The translations under genes were made by a program, and so were the position numbers. A stretch of 64,000 nt of DNA, taken from positions 1 through 64,000 of the forward strand of contig MU626274.1 of assembly GCA_025603075.1 (NCBI GenBank), written 5' to 3'. This document shows, one piece after another, positions 23,521 through 36,335 of this stretch (its first letter is position 1; each line of letters begins with the position of its first letter). This DNA comes from Neoconidiobolus thromboides FSU 785. Its lineage: Eukaryota; Entomophthoromycota; Entomophthoromycetes; Entomophthorales; Neoconidiobolaceae. The notes below the pieces were generated by a model. It saw only the letters and a list, made by a program, of their open reading frames with translations. It had not been told where the DNA came from and ran no database searches.

Positions 23521-24561
23521 TTTGTATTCTAAATAATTATAAAATAACTCTTATTTCCGTTATTTTACGCTTTAAATTTACTTCGACGACTTTAAAACCA
23601 ATCAAAAACTATATTACAGAATTATTAGATCAAAGCCACATTAAGTAGCTAAATTTAGTTTAAACTCCCCATTTTGAATAGAAATTTAATTGATATTTTC
23701 CAAGCCTCATAATATTAACATGTTTCTATCATTTTTCTATTAAAACGTAATAATGATTATTTAGGTTTCTTTACGAACTTAAAATCAATCGAGCTTTTCA
23801 TTTCATTCTTAAAGGTAGTATTTGAAGTATTTATAACGCGGTTAAAATCCAAGTCCCATAAAATTCAAAGATCATACAAGTAGGTAGAGCTTTAAAATTT
23901 AGCTTTAGATACTTTATATCAAAATATTGAATCTTTTTTAATATTAGCTTTATATTATAGAAACTCCATAGGGCGTTTACTATACTAATGCTATTATGGC
24001 TGTTATAATTACTGCTTAGACAAAAATTCAAACTTAACAAAGATTAACTCAAAATAGTAATCTGGTGATTACACGATATATCCTTTTAAGATAAGGACAT
24101 GTTTGAAGATAAAAGAATATTCAAGCTTATACTTACGCCAATTCAACTAAAAATACTTATAAATTTAAACCAATAATATTAAGACAATTGTAATTTCATA
24201 GTAATAAGTAAATCAAACTAGATTACTCATTTTCTCTATTAAATCTTCAAATTGATGTAGTTTACTAAACTTTAATTTGCCTATTTTAACACAAACTTGG
24301 TTGTTTGGCAAAAGCATATTTTATATGCCAATCATCTATTCCATAATTATATCCTTAGGGATAGATATGTGCTAACGATTTCCCCTTTTTTAAAATGCAT
24401 AGAGTTAAAGTCCAATAAAAATCCAACTTAGTATTATGTAAAGGGGAGTCAAAAATCAGCTGATTTTTGCATAAACTTCAATACGTTTAAATTAAGACTC
24501 AAATTTGTAAATTTATTTTTAATTTTTTTGTAAATAAAACGTTAAACCAAAAAATTTACTT
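23521..24561. other. Intergenic, no gene seen
   Basis: About 1 kb between two divergent genes (carrier and capping enzyme), so it holds both promoters. No RNA gene, MITE or exon recognised. Confidence 0.5.
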
Positions 24562-27500
24562 ATGTCATCATCCCAAAAAGCAGCGGTCTTAGACCCTGAA
24601 CATATTGGACTTCACTGCGAAATTAACTTTGAGAACACGTTGAAACAGAGAGTCAAAGAGCTACTAAAGCCAAAAAACGATTTGTAAAATTAATATACTT
24701 TAATCAATTTTTACTGACAGTATTTTGATTAAGGTTTCCAGGAAGTGAACCTATAAATTTCAATTCAAGTCACCTCGAACTACTTTGTAATGAAGATTAT
24801 TATGTTTGTGAAAAAAGTGATGGTGTAAGGTATCTTCTTTTAAGCACTCATACTAAAGAAGGGCCATCTTGCTTTTTGGTAAACAAAATTATTTACAATT
24901 TATTAAAAATTAATAAGTCTAGATAAACAAAAGGAATTCTTATCAATACATAAGTTCGCTTATGCTACCATGCCGTGAAAATTTGACTACATTTCAACAT
25001 GAATCACTTTTAGATGGTGAGCTTGTTATTGATGAAGATAAAGTAACTGGGAAGGTAAAGCATTTAAATTCAACCAAATAATCATCTAACATAATGTTTT
25101 AGAAATCAGCTCACTTTTTAGCATTTGATTTGATGGTTTATAACACGAATCTCATAACACATCGCTCTTTCGCTACTAGATTAGGAGTAATTTGTTTTAT
25201 AAATAGCTTTTTATATTTAATTTTTTCAAGATGTTACAACAAGAGATAATTGCTCCTTTAGATAAATTCTTAAATTCAAATCCAGAAATATCAAAAAAAC
25301 AGCCATTTAGGTACATTGTTTAATTATTTTTTATTTCGTCTTATTAAGTTTTCTAGTATCAAATTAAAAAAAATGGAACGTTCTTATGGATTAAGTGTAG
25401 TATTATCGAATATCCCAAACTTAAAACATCCTAGTGATGGATTAATATTTACACCAGTTGGGCTCCCATATAAAAGCGGGGTTTGTAGCAAGTTGTAAGA
25501 ATCTGTTTATTTGCAAAATATCCTTTATTTAATATTTTAGGCTTAAATGGAAGCCACTCGAAAAATTAACCGTGGATTTTCGAATCCAAGTCACTTATAA
25601 TATGGATAGAAAGCCAGTATATAACCTCCAGGTAATGCACAATGGTAGTTTAAAGGTTATATCACCCTTACAACTGTCTCCAGATCAATATGCAAAGTAA
25701 CATATATAATTTATAGTTATTTTAATCATTAATTGTTTCTAAGGTGGAGGTTATCTCCCCCAGAAGGAAAGATAGCGGAATTCAGGTAATATATTTTATA
25801 AAAGTATTATCAAATACTTTAATTTTTAGGTGGGACCCAAATTGGAGAGTCATGGTGATAGAAAAAGGTTATGCTCCACAAACAGTAGTTGGGGGATGGG
25901 TGTAAGCGTTAAACATTTTACACACAAAAGTATCATTAATCTAGTTTCCAGTTTCATAAAATTTCGTTTAGATAAGAATATACCTAATAATGAACAAACG
26001 ATCAGGGAAATTCTTAAAATAATTGAAAATGGAGTTTCTAGAGAAAAGGTAAATATTTGAGTTAAAAGTTTACTTGTTTTAATTTTTTTCAAGTTAGAAC
26101 AATCAATTGAAAAGATCAGATCTCAGTGGAAAGAGAGGGAAAGGTTGTCAATTGGACAAGGGTCATATTATGGGTAAGCCTTTATAAATACAATAGTTAT
26201 GAATCTAAAATAATTAGCCGAAATGATAATCTTGACTTGAAACGTAATACTCCAGCAAAATCTTTAACTGTAAGGATAAATGACATTAAATCAGAAGATA
26301 AAGATCATAGCGTCAATAGTCAAGAAGATGCAAAAACTCCAACAAGTGGAGCTAAAATATTAGATTCATTAAAGGAGTCACCTAGTCCTACGATAAAAAA
26401 CGAAAAGGATGTAAATGAAAAAGATTTATTTAAAATTCCAATCGGTAGTAAAGTTGATACAGCGGAGAAACCAAACGAAGAAGAAAACAGAAATTTGTCC
26501 GACTTTAGTAACTTAAAGCAATCGCCCAATACTGATAAAAATTTAATATTGATTGAAAATTCCAATAAGAAAGCAAGTTCTTTAAATGGTACTCAAATGG
26601 AACTTTTGGATAGTAAAAATCCATCAATAAATTCAAAAGAAGCTTCAAAAAGAGCCTATTCAGTCCCAAATATTAATACAAAAAACTCATTCATACCACA
26701 AAAACGGCGAATGCTTTCTGGATCAGACTTTAGTACTCTAAACAGTGTTTCTTTAAAATCCATAGAAGAAGTGTATGAAAATAATAATGGTTTGATTTCC
26801 GGAGATAGCATTAGGGCTGAAGGATTGGATCTGGTTAGAAGGGAAGGATTTTTAAGTCATATACCAGAAAATCAAAATCAAGAAGATCATAAATCTGATG
26901 GTGTTAATAGGTTGGAAACGATTGGACAAGAACCTAAAAGTATGGATAGTAGCTTAGTGGATGACGCAGATTTTAATAGGATAGAGAATTTTGAAATCAA
27001 ATATGACCAAGCTCCAGAAGCAAAAAACAAAAATAGTGTGAATGAACATGATGGCGTAAACACAATGAAGCATGAAGATCAAACGTATATTGGTATTGAT
27101 AATTATAATTCAAAGGATACAATGAAAAATAGTAATATAATACTGAGCGCAGATAACTGTGAAAACAATACCAAGTTTGAAGATAATGAGATAAAGGACG
27201 TGATTATCAACAATAATATTGGGGATATTGATATTAAAAATAGATTACTGACAAAAACTAATTCAAATAATAAAAATGATTTAGAAGAAAATCCCGTATT
27301 AGAAGCTACCACAAAGGATCTTGGTTATAAAGATCAGGATCCTAAAGAATCAAGAGACTGTAACGATCTGGAAGAAATTAAAAATGATGTCCAAAACCAG
27401 AATGAGGATCTTACAAAGCCAAGTAATCTTAATACACTAGCAGCAGTTATGAAAAGCGCTCATGACCAAGCTAATAGTATCAAAGAATCGACTAATCTTT

Positions 27501-29254
27501 ATGCAGTAAAAGCTACTGAAAATGGAGACCTTGAAAATTCAAGCAATGTCCGTGAATTAGCAGCAACTACAAAGGATGTTAATAATCAGAATCAGGATCT
27601 TGCAAACCCAAGTACTGCCCAAATAGGACACCGTGGCAACACTGATATAATTAATAAAAGTCAAGGGTATTCAAGTACTAATAAAAGTGCAAAGGCTAGT
27701 AATATTTTTATGTTGATGTCAAGTAACGATTTTAGTCCACTTCCCAAAGTAGCAGAGGTTTCAAATATTCCAGCTTCAACTACCTCAAGATTTGTACAAG
27801 AAAAACAAGCAAATAGTGAAAATAAAGTAATGGTTGAGGACATAAAACGATCAGATAGAACATCATTAAATAATCACCCAAATAATATGGCAAGTAATGG
27901 TATTCTAGGATCAGAAAACTCGGCTAAGAATATAAGCAAACTTGGTGATGGAAATGACAGACCTTCTAAAAAAGGACGTTCTAACAAGAACAATAACCCA
28001 TCGTTTGGGATATTCAAAAATGAAAAAACGCCAAATATGTTACAAACTCAAAATAAGGATCTGCCTTATGAAAACAAAGAACCTTTGAAACATATAAAGG
28101 ACAAATTCAACTCTACTTCAGATACTAAGGTAAACATTCTTCCTAAAATTCCGGATAATCCAAATGTGACTCAAGATTCTAAAGTACAACCGAGTTTTCC
28201 ATCGCATCATGGGATTCAAGATGGGCGTACATATTATCGTCCACTTGCATTAATACCTCCTCGCGCTCTTGAACCGCAAACAAACTCTCAATCTTCTCTA
28301 AATTTGCACGATATCCCAGCTGAACAGTCGCATTTCAGACAGTCAAGCTTTACTGAATTAAATGTTCGTCCTTCTCAAAATCCGCATGATATCCCAACCG
28401 AGCAACCACGGTTTAGGCAGTCAAGTTTTGCTGAGTTGAGTGCCCGTTCTTCTCAAAATTTGAGTAGTATTCCAACTGAGCAATCACACTTTAGACAGCC
28501 AAGTTTTCCTGAATTGAATCCCCAAACATCACAGAACTTAAGTAGTATTTCGAATGAACAACCACGTCTAAGGCAGCCAAGCATCACTAAACAGAATGTA
28601 CGAGGTGGATATGTTTATCCAAATTTCCCACGCGGGGTACAAGTGATACCAAACGTATCACAAGCAGGACAACAAGTGGTGTATTCTGATGCATTACATA
28701 GAAGAGGAAGCGTAGGGGTTAGGATGGTTTCAATCCAAAGACCAATTCCAATTCCAAGAGTTCAAGAAGTTTTATCGTCCCATCAAACTGCGGTTCAAAA
28801 CAATCATCTTGCACACTTAGGGTTTGTACGTAGAGCAAGTCATTCCCAGCATATTTTTAGGCCTTTAAACATGGATAATATGATTCACTATATGCCTTCA
28901 AGTTTAGCTCATAGTACAATGGCTAGCGTTAGGCCAACACCCTCAACATTTAATATTAGGAGTCATGTACCAAGCCCAAATCCCAACCTTTCTGAGCCTT
29001 CATTTCATGTTCAACCTCAAGTACCATTCTATTCTCCTCAATTACCAGATTATAATCAAAACCAGGGTCAAGTTTATGCAAATAACCAAAGTTATTTTCA
29101 AAGAACATTTCAATCAGAGGATGTAGATCAAACCCAAGAACAAATCCAAACTCAGCCTATAATTCAACAAGAACCTTCAAAAAGTACGCCTGATCATAAA
29201 CCTAAACCTGCACCAAGGCAGTCTAAGGGTATGTTAGACTTTATTATGAATTAA
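24562..29254 (+). CDS. CEG1: mRNA guanylyltransferase (capping enzyme) with long disordered tail
   Basis: Twelve exons join in frame to 1,394 residues. Exons are 24562-24683, 24734-24878, 24923-25054, 25103-25186, 25231-25310, 25357-25494, 25541-25696, 25744-25785, 25830-25901, 25952-26048, 26094-26173 and 26218-29254. Residues 1-382 are the enzyme: FPGSEPINF, the nucleotidyl-acceptor motif EKSDG (Lys about 68), LLDGELV, AFDLMVYN, DGLIFTP, LLKWKP and RWDP. It transfers GMP to the 5' end of nascent RNA. The last 1,012 residues are polar and disordered, with a fourfold 26-residue repeat. The fusion rests on a 44-nt intron (26174-26217). If that intron is retained, a TAA at 26175-26177 ends a normal-sized enzyme of 383 residues. 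The 3' frame has no ATG for about 460 bases, arguing against a separate gene. Confidence 0.85.
28295..28606 (+). repeat. Four tandem 78-bp coding repeats in the capping-enzyme tail
   Basis: Each unit encodes 26 residues of the form S-x-N-xxx-I-P-x-E-Q-xx-F/L-R-Q-xS-xxx-x, for example SQNLSSIPTEQSHFRQPSF. Units start near 28295, 28373, 28451 and 28529. They differ at many positions, so they are old. Confidence 0.85.
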
Positions 29255-29930
29255 TCCATTTAAATTTCCAGCTTAATATTATAAGAAATATAAAATGCTA
29301 TTTTAATATCACTTAACTTAATTAAATTGCTAAGAATCCAAAATTTTCTCAAAATAAAGATTATTTATTTTAACAAATTTAACTTCATACATGTGAACAG
29401 CAATATATTTAGTTATTAATTTATTTATTAATTCAAAGTATTGTCATATAACAGATAATAGTTTTCAATAGGACTATAGGACAAAATGGTATTTTATTAT
29501 AATGATAAATATAATAAAAACTGAAGGTTTTGGCAGTTCAAATGTAAATATATGAATAGTGCAACTGGTGTTTAAAGTGTCTCTAGCTTTTAATGTTCTT
29601 AGGATGTGATATTTAATCCTTCACTAATTTACTTACAAATATAAAACTTTTATTAAAATTCATATAAATAATACGGTTGTTATTTATGTAGCTTGGCTTA
29701 TATATTAAATCTTGCTATAATAAGTAAATCTTTATTTTAATATTAATATTGTTTTTTTATAAATGAAAGAGTTTAATTATAAAAAAATGTTGTTTTAGAA
29801 TTTAATTAAACATACTTAGTATGGTAAATATTAGCTTACTAAAAGTAGCGAAATTTAACCTGATCAAATACAAACATAATAATTTGATATGTATTAAAAC
29901 TGTTTAATTGAAACTAACTACTTTTATGCA
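29255..29930. other. Intergenic, no gene seen
   Basis: AT-rich spacer between two genes ending toward each other. It marks the boundary between the housekeeping block and the MITE-rich accessory region. Confidence 0.5.
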
Positions 29931-30836
29931 TTACCAACATTTGATGCTTTTATAAAACATCTTTACTTCTTTTGCAATACCAGTGTGTAATATTAAAAGT
30001 AAGGACGAATTGGCTAAGATTCCAATAACAAATAATATTTGCCCAACTTGATTAATAATAACAATTGTTTGGTTTAATTCTCCCCAACTATAATGAAGTG
30101 AACTTTCTAAAAGATGAAATAAAACTGATCCCGACATACAAACAACATATACTACTAATATAATATATAATCTAATTGTAGCTGAATTTAAACTGGAAAT
30201 CCTATTATCTTTTCCTGACGTTGGAACTGAGCTTATTTCAATTTGAATAAAATCTTTCATATATGTAATATTCCTGGCTAATTTATAATAACAGAATGAT
30301 ACTATTAAAACTCCAATAAAAAAACTTAATACTAAATAATGATATGTAATTGAACCAATGATGGAATCAGTTACAGATAACATGCAAATTAAATCTGAAG
30401 AAGCAGGTGCCATTAAATTTTGAGTAGCACAGTAAAGTATTAGCAATATAAAAGATATAGCATTTATATGTAAAGGTAAAAAGATGTATTTTGGTAGTTT
30501 AATTTTGAGCACTTTACACAACCTTTCTGCAGCTAAAAACACATTCAATTGAACTTCAAAATAATACACAGCATTAATCAAAAATCCGAGGATTTGGCAT
30601 CCTAAAGTGATATGAATCAGACGTTGTTTAGTCACAGAATAGTAAATATAATCGATCAATACTACTATTGGAACAAAGTACTCTGCTGCTGCTACTGCAA
30701 TAATTAACTTTAAATCCCTTGTTATTGGTTTGATGCGTAAAGCAAAGTAGATTAAAAACATATTTATAAATATAGTGACAAACATTAGAGCTATAGTAAG
30801 GTAATGGAAATAATTATATGAACCCTGAGTTTCCAT
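29931..30836 (-). CDS. Class A-like seven-transmembrane receptor protein
   Basis: Single exon, 301 residues, with seven clear hydrophobic helices: about residues 10-33, 42-66, 77-105, 115-140, 155-185, 220-245 and 258-285. A Cys at the start of TM3 (GCQIL) and one in the second outer loop (SDLICML) could form the class A disulfide, and TM3 ends in a charged AAERLCK, in the place of the usual DRY. TM7 ends NSSLLLILHTG. It is the closest relative of the pseudogene at 17188-18137 and more distant from the two genes at 40277 and 44393. Ligand unknown. Fungi such as Conidiobolus are reported to have many such proteins. Confidence 0.82.
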   Translation of the reverse strand: METQGSYNYFHYLTIALMFVTIFINMFLIYFALRIKPITRDLKLIIAVAAAEYFVPIVVLIDYIYYSVTKQRLIHITLGCQILGFLINAVYYFEVQLNVFLAAERLCKVLKIKLPKYIFLPLHINAISFILLILYCATQNLMAPASSDLICMLSVTDSIIGSITYHYLVLSFFIGVLIVSFCYYKLARNITYMKDFIQIEISSVPTSGKDNRISSLNSATIRLYIILVVYVVCMSGSVLFHLLESSLHYSWGELNQTIVIINQVGQILFVIGILANSSLLLILHTGIAKEVKMFYKSIKCW

Positions 30837-31741
30837 TTTGAATATAATTAACTTTAAGGAAAAGAGTAGATATCAAAAACAAAATATTTTACCATTAAAT
30901 ATGATTAAATTGAGAATAGGCCATGCTATTTATGGTGAATATACATGTCATTCCAATGCTAAAAAGTATATTCCTGAGTTTAAATTTAAACCTTGAGACC
31001 TAAAACAAATAAATAATTACACTCTCTAATATATTGTTTTTTTAATATAACCCATTTTTTTACTGTATTTGTCTTTAATTTTTTAAATAAATCAAAATTA
31101 ATGAATTTTAAACTTGTTTATTATTATTTTAGTAAATTCAACCTTTTAATTCGAGCAAATATAGTATAAATTTGTTTTTTGAATATATTTCAAAATCTGT
31201 TCTCAATCATAAGTCAGAAAACTATTTTATTGACATTACAACCATTCTAAGGTAGATATTTGACTAAAGTTAATAATAAGTTTATCCGGTAAGATCTAAA
31301 AAATGAAAAAGGATGAAGCAAATAAAGATATAACTATGGCTCCCTCAATCATTTGTTATAATGAAATATATAAAAATAAATCCTAGAACTATAAAAATGT
31401 AGTATGTTGTGAACTCTATTAATTTAGATTAACTTTAACTGAAATAAATAAAGTATAATCTCTTTTTTTATAGGAAATTTAATTTATGAAGTTTAGTTTA
31501 AAACAAAATAAGTATAAGTTATTAGTTGATTTATGACTTAGAATAATATATTATTTTATAGTTTATATATTCTATAATCTGTTTTAAATTTATATCATTA
31601 AATTAATATATAATTATGGTGTTAAGTTGTGTAACCCAGTCATTGTCTAGTAAACCGCTTTTAATCCTTATTTTAAAATTTATTTTATAAAGAACAATAG
31701 ATGACTATTTTTTGAAATACTAATTAGATTAAAATAATTAC

Positions 31742-31845
31742 ATATGGGGATGTATTTTTTTGTTTAAGGATTTCACTAGTAATTTTTCTACACAAATAGC
31801 GCTTAAAAATAGAAAAAGCGATGAAACTAAAAAACATTCCCATAT
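31742..31845 (+). mobile_element. MITE copy
   Basis: Starts CATATGGGGATGTATTTTTT, contains CAAATAGCGCTTAAAAATAG and GAAAAAGCGATGAAAC, ends ACATTCCCATATG. The outer CATATG is the same on both sides. Confidence 0.88.
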
Positions 31846-32295
31846 GATAATTACTTCAATATTACTATTAATCTTAGAACTATATAAGTCAAATCTTCAA
31901 AATTCTTTTATTTAAAATTATAAGTTATATATTAAAAAAATTATCAAGTTCTATATTGATCATTTTATAGCAATCATATTTTTAAAAAACAAAAAGATAC
32001 CTGATATTACGTATTATTAGTTTAATATAAGCTTAAAAATATTGATATTAATAAATATAAATATGCTTTTTATTAGAGTTGTTAAAAACCAAATGAAATA
32101 GAGAATATTGTCTTTTATTTTGTATGGTTGCACCATATTTAAACCACAAAAAATTGATTAAATAGTTATATTGTTTTTTCTATTCAAACATATTATTTGA
32201 AATAAAACTAAATGTATTCAAATGCTTTTCAATTACTACTTATAAACTCAAAACTGAAAAAATTGAGAATAATAAAATAGCTGGTAACGAAAAAC

Positions 32296-32399
32296 TATAT
32301 AGAGATGTATTTTTAAGAATTTTACTAAAAAATCTTTCCACTCAAATAGCACTTAAAAAATGGAAAAAGTGATGAGACTAAAAAAACATTCCCATATGA
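32296..32399 (+). mobile_element. MITE copy
   Basis: Starts CTATATAGAGATGTATTTTT (left end mutated), contains CAAATAGCACTTAAAAAATGG, ends ACATTCCCATATG. Confidence 0.82.
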
Positions 32400-33040
32400 T
32401 AAAATTACATTATCTCTTTTTTATAAGTATAAGTATCTTAAGTTTATTTTTTGTAAGCAAAGTAACTTTAGATTAGCGAATTGTGTCAAATACTTATGAT
32501 TAAGCTAAAACTTTTAAATAACTCATTATAGAATAAATGTTATAAAACTATCATCATATTATTTCTATAAAAATTTATAACATCTGTTAATTAAAAAATT
32601 ATAGTTAAATATAATATGATCTTTTAATAAAATACTAGTTAACTAGTGTAAATGTGAGATAGGGTTTTGTATTTGATCATGATTAATTATATGTTATAGT
32701 AAAGAATGCTCTAAGCTACAAAGTTATGATCATACCATACTTTAAATAACTTGTACTAAACTAAGTCTAATAGAAATATCGATGTAAATATGATATTAGC
32801 CATCAAAAAATGAGCATGTAATTATAGCCTTATTCAAAAATACTAGAATATATAAAGCTCTATGAAATATTAAGCTATACTTCATAAATTGAAAAGATTA
32901 TTATATAATTTATTTATATTGAATAGTCATTGTGTACACCAACAGCATTAAAAGCCATATTAGGAAATAACGATAAACGCCAAATTTTCGTGGCTTTAGA
33001 TAAATCAGCCTTTGGTTTATTTCTCATTTAACATTGAAAT

Positions 33041-33146
33041 ATATGGGAATGTATTTTTGTGTTTAAGAATTTTACTAACAATTTTTTCGCTCAAATAGGG
33101 CTTAAAAAATGGAAAAAGCAATGAAACCAAAAAAATATCACCATAT
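33041..33146 (+). mobile_element. MITE copy
   Basis: Starts ATATGGGAATGTATTTTTGT, contains CAAATAGGGCTTAAAAAATGG and GAAAAAGCAATGAAACC, ends ATATCACCATAT. Confidence 0.85.
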
Positions 33147-33178
33147 CCTAACATTTTAGAGGGTACGATGTAGTTAAA

Positions 33179-35000
33179 TATCTAAAGGGGTGTTGTAAGT
33201 AGAAATTTGATAAACTCATGGTTGGCCTCTATCGTGAAACTAAAGGGTGTATAATGGAGTGCAAAAAAGGATTAAGGAGTTATTGTCATGAAGTTTGCTT
33301 CTGTTTGTTCTAAAGATTATGCCATAGAATTGTTAAATACCGTAATAGCACATCATATTGTTGAAGTTGGTGAGTGCGTTAAGTGAGTTATTTTTTCTGA
33401 TAGAACTAGTTTCTGTTTTTTAATGATCAACTAATAACCGAAATTAGGTCCTGAGTGTATCAATGGAGAAGGAATAGCAAAGGTCCTTAGCAAAGATTTA
33501 GATACTGATTACAAGTATCAAAACGCATTTCTTCGGGAGATCAAAGAGTGCTTGATGAAGAACAAAGATGTAAAAGAAACCTCCATTGAGGTTGCCCTTG
33601 ATTGCTACGATTTTGTGGGTCAAAATAGAATTCACTTAATCCCGAAGCGAGGGCTTGAAAAAGGCATTAGGTAAAGACAAAATGCTCATGGCTATTGAAG
33701 TTTTTTTAAAGAAAATTTGAGGCATTTCAAATCCCAATGATTTGCTATCTACTAAACTCTTTGGACTCGATGCTCTTATCATATTTATATGTTTTAAAAT
33801 ATTTATATTTAACTAAATAAAGTTACTCCTATTTCAATGCTTTGACTAATTATATTTAAAACTATTAGTTTATATAAATATATAGGCGCTCTTTTTAAAA
33901 AAGTGGTTTTTTTTAAACCCAGAGACTGTAGGTCTATATGTTTTACTAGTTAATAACTGTGTGGAGATAAGATGTTAAAGTGAGACAAAGTCAAAGAGTG
34001 ATTGGCTTTCACAAAAGTGAGTAAAAGCTGTTACCATAGATTTTCCAAATCCACTAACAAAAAAAGGAATTAAAGCTTTTATAGTGTCCTTTTTGTATGC
34101 AAGTCGTGCGATAGAGGGATGAAGTCCGTTGAAGTAGAAGTTTCAGCAGTCTGGAAAGAGATTAGTGGGAGCAATAAAGTTTGGATGGGACAATAACTTG
34201 TTATGGGAGGGGGGGTGAAAAAGAAAATAGAGCATACCATTATAGCAATATAAGTTTTTATACTTGGGATTTCTGTAAGAAGTGGTGCAATATCCCTCTA
34301 TGATGGAGAGTTGCGGAGGAAATTTTTAAGGAAAGGAATCCCAGATCAAGGTCCATAGTGAAGATGCAAATGGGAAGGAAGTAAACTTATAACTAATATT
34401 TGCCTCTTTTGAAAGACATAACGTGCAGGAGTCAGATAATAATGGGAACGAATGAATTCGCCTGGTTTCTGACATATAAACACCATTACATTCTAATCAG
34501 ATATAGGATTTCAATCTGAGGAAGAATCAAGGATTGGTTATGATAGACGAGAGAAATCTACTCACGCGATAATTAGGTGAAGTCAATATTTTATATAGAT
34601 CTTTGTTAGATGGTTCTCTGATGTTGTTACTAGTGTTATCCTTGGGAAACAAAGGAATGAAATTATTCCCGAAACCTTTCAACATGTAAATAAATGTGGA
34701 AAGTAGGAAAATAAATGGCATGCTCTGCATGGAGCGGTTGGTATTGAAGATAAGAGCTTTATTATGGAGACCAAAAACGTGAGTATCAGTTTTGGATGGG
34801 ATTGCCACGAACCTATAGAGTTAGATTCTGATCCTTTAAGCCATTTGCTCAGTAAACAGCAGTTTGTAAGGGAGATATTAAGGAAACCCATATCTCCTTT
34901 AGTTATGGCTATCGTTTTGATTTGTGTTTTTAGTGACTTTTCTTGTTCAATGTCTTTAATTTAATTTTTAAATGTATATGTACCTAAGTGCTTATCTATC
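33179..35000 (+). pseudogene. Decayed coding island of unknown origin
   Basis: By eye clearly less AT-rich than its surroundings, with exon-like but broken frames. A two-exon stretch at about 33289-33676 reads MKFASVCSKDYAIELLNTV, then (after an intron-like GTGAGT to ATTAG) CINGEGIAKVLSKDLDTDYK and further to a stop, about 105 residues in all. From 34270 to 34800 there are frames with few stops on both strands, such as KVHSEDANGKEV and METKNVSISFGWDCHEP. I recognise no family. It may be a dead gene or a transposon remnant. Confidence 0.4.
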
Positions 35001-35150
35001 AGACTATGGTGCATAAATTGGTACTCCAAGGGAAGTACAATTGAAAGAAATTACTTTGAAACGTATAAAATCATAACCAATAGTATTGATTTTTCAGAAA
35101 GAAGAAGCTAATGAAGAGTGTATAGTATGCTTCGATAAGCTCTTTCAAGG

Positions 35151-35257
35151 ATATGGGGATGTATTTTTGTATTTAAGAATTTTACCAACAAAATTTCCGC
35201 TTAAATAGTGCTTAAAAGATAGAAAAAGTAATGAAGCAAAAAAAAAATCCGCCATAT
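35151..35257 (+). mobile_element. MITE copy
   Basis: Starts ATATGGGGATGTATTTTTGT, contains TTAAATAGTGCTTAAAAGAT and AAAAAGTAATGAAGC, ends ATCCGCCATATA. Confidence 0.88.
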
Positions 35258-35536
35258 AGTAAATTTTGTAAAAAGCCCAAATAACTTTTAACCAAGTAGT
35301 CTTCTCATCTAAAGAGTTAGAAAAAGCCTAATGAAGGAAAATAAAAGAGAGGATGTTTTTTAATAGGCGGATCGTTAACTTAAACTTCCAAAAAATAATT
35401 AAGCTCAAATGTGATGTAAAATGAGCACTTCAGGTTCAAAATATTGAATACACTAGATTTTAATAGCCCAATCAAATCATTAGATGAACAGTTTAATGGA
35501 TAACTTTTTAAAAATGGGTTTAAAATCTTTTATCAA

Positions 35537-36335
35537 ATGACAAATCTAACTAAATTGATGGTACGAAATACACAATAATTCTACAACAACCAACTAAATA
35601 ATATCTTAAAACTAAATAGATAATAGGATTGGGAAATCCAGGATCAAGATATGCTAATACAAGACATAATATAGGATTCAATATTGTTGATAAATTAAGC
35701 CTAGAATTTGGAATGAAATTTCAATATAATAAATACCTTCAATCTCATATATGTAAACGAATAATTAATCTAAATAATAATGAAGTAAACAATGAATCCG
35801 AACTTATTTTATTAAAACCAGAAACTTATATGAATTTAAGTGGAATATCCGTTAAAGCTTCAAGTACTTATTTATTAAATCATTTATTATTTTTAATTTA
35901 CAATTGTATCCAGTGAAATCAGAAAAATTAAACAAAAACCAATTATTAGTTCTTCAAGATGACCTTGAAAGAGACCTAGGTAAATTTTCATTGAAACTAA
36001 AAGGAAGTGCAAAGTAAATATTATATATAATTTTTATAAATGCTATAATTCCTATCTAGTGGCCATAATGGGATTAGTTCTATAATTAAATGCCTTAATG
36101 TAAACGTAAGATCATATCAAGTTATCATTTATGTCCATGTTTATTTATTTAATATAAAAAGGAGTTCGCTAGATTGAGGATTGGTATATCTAGACCTGAA
36201 TCAAGAGATAAAGACGTAATTGCAAACTACGTTCTTGAAAATTTCACTTATCAGGAACGAAAAATCATAGACGAGCAGTTATATCCTAACTTAGTTCATT
36301 ACATCCTTGATTATTTAAAGGGTGTTAAACAATAG
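35537..36335 (+). CDS. PTH1: Peptidyl-tRNA hydrolase, bacterial-type (Pth1)
   Basis: Five exons (35537-35560, 35620-35863, 35914-36013, 36060-36105, 36162-36335) join to 195 residues, the usual size. The start MTNLTKLM is spliced to IIGLGNPGSRYANTRHNIGF, which has the invariant Asn (about 14) and catalytic His (about 24). PETYMNLSG, the acidic LQDDLERDLG and GHNGISSI follow. The enzyme releases peptidyl-tRNAs stalled in translation, in fungi mostly in mitochondria. A one-exon reading would miss the start, since the first exon has only eight codons. It is a lone housekeeping gene inside the MITE-rich region. Confidence 0.93.

Larger units (their letters stand above)
30837..33178. other. Gene-free AT-rich spacer with three MITEs
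   Basis: Extremely AT-rich, no exon-like frame. It holds MITE copies near 31.7, 32.3 and 33.0 kb (listed separately). No RNA gene recognised. Confidence 0.5.

Noticed and set aside
26174-26196. A 23-nt intron in the capping gene
   Set aside because: Also keeps the frame, but introns that short are out of line with the others here; the acceptor at 26217 gives a typical length.
26126-29254. The 1,042-codon frame as a separate gene
   Set aside because: It begins at a GTG inside the capping-enzyme exon in another frame and has no ATG for about 460 bases, whereas a 44-nt intron joins it in frame to the enzyme.
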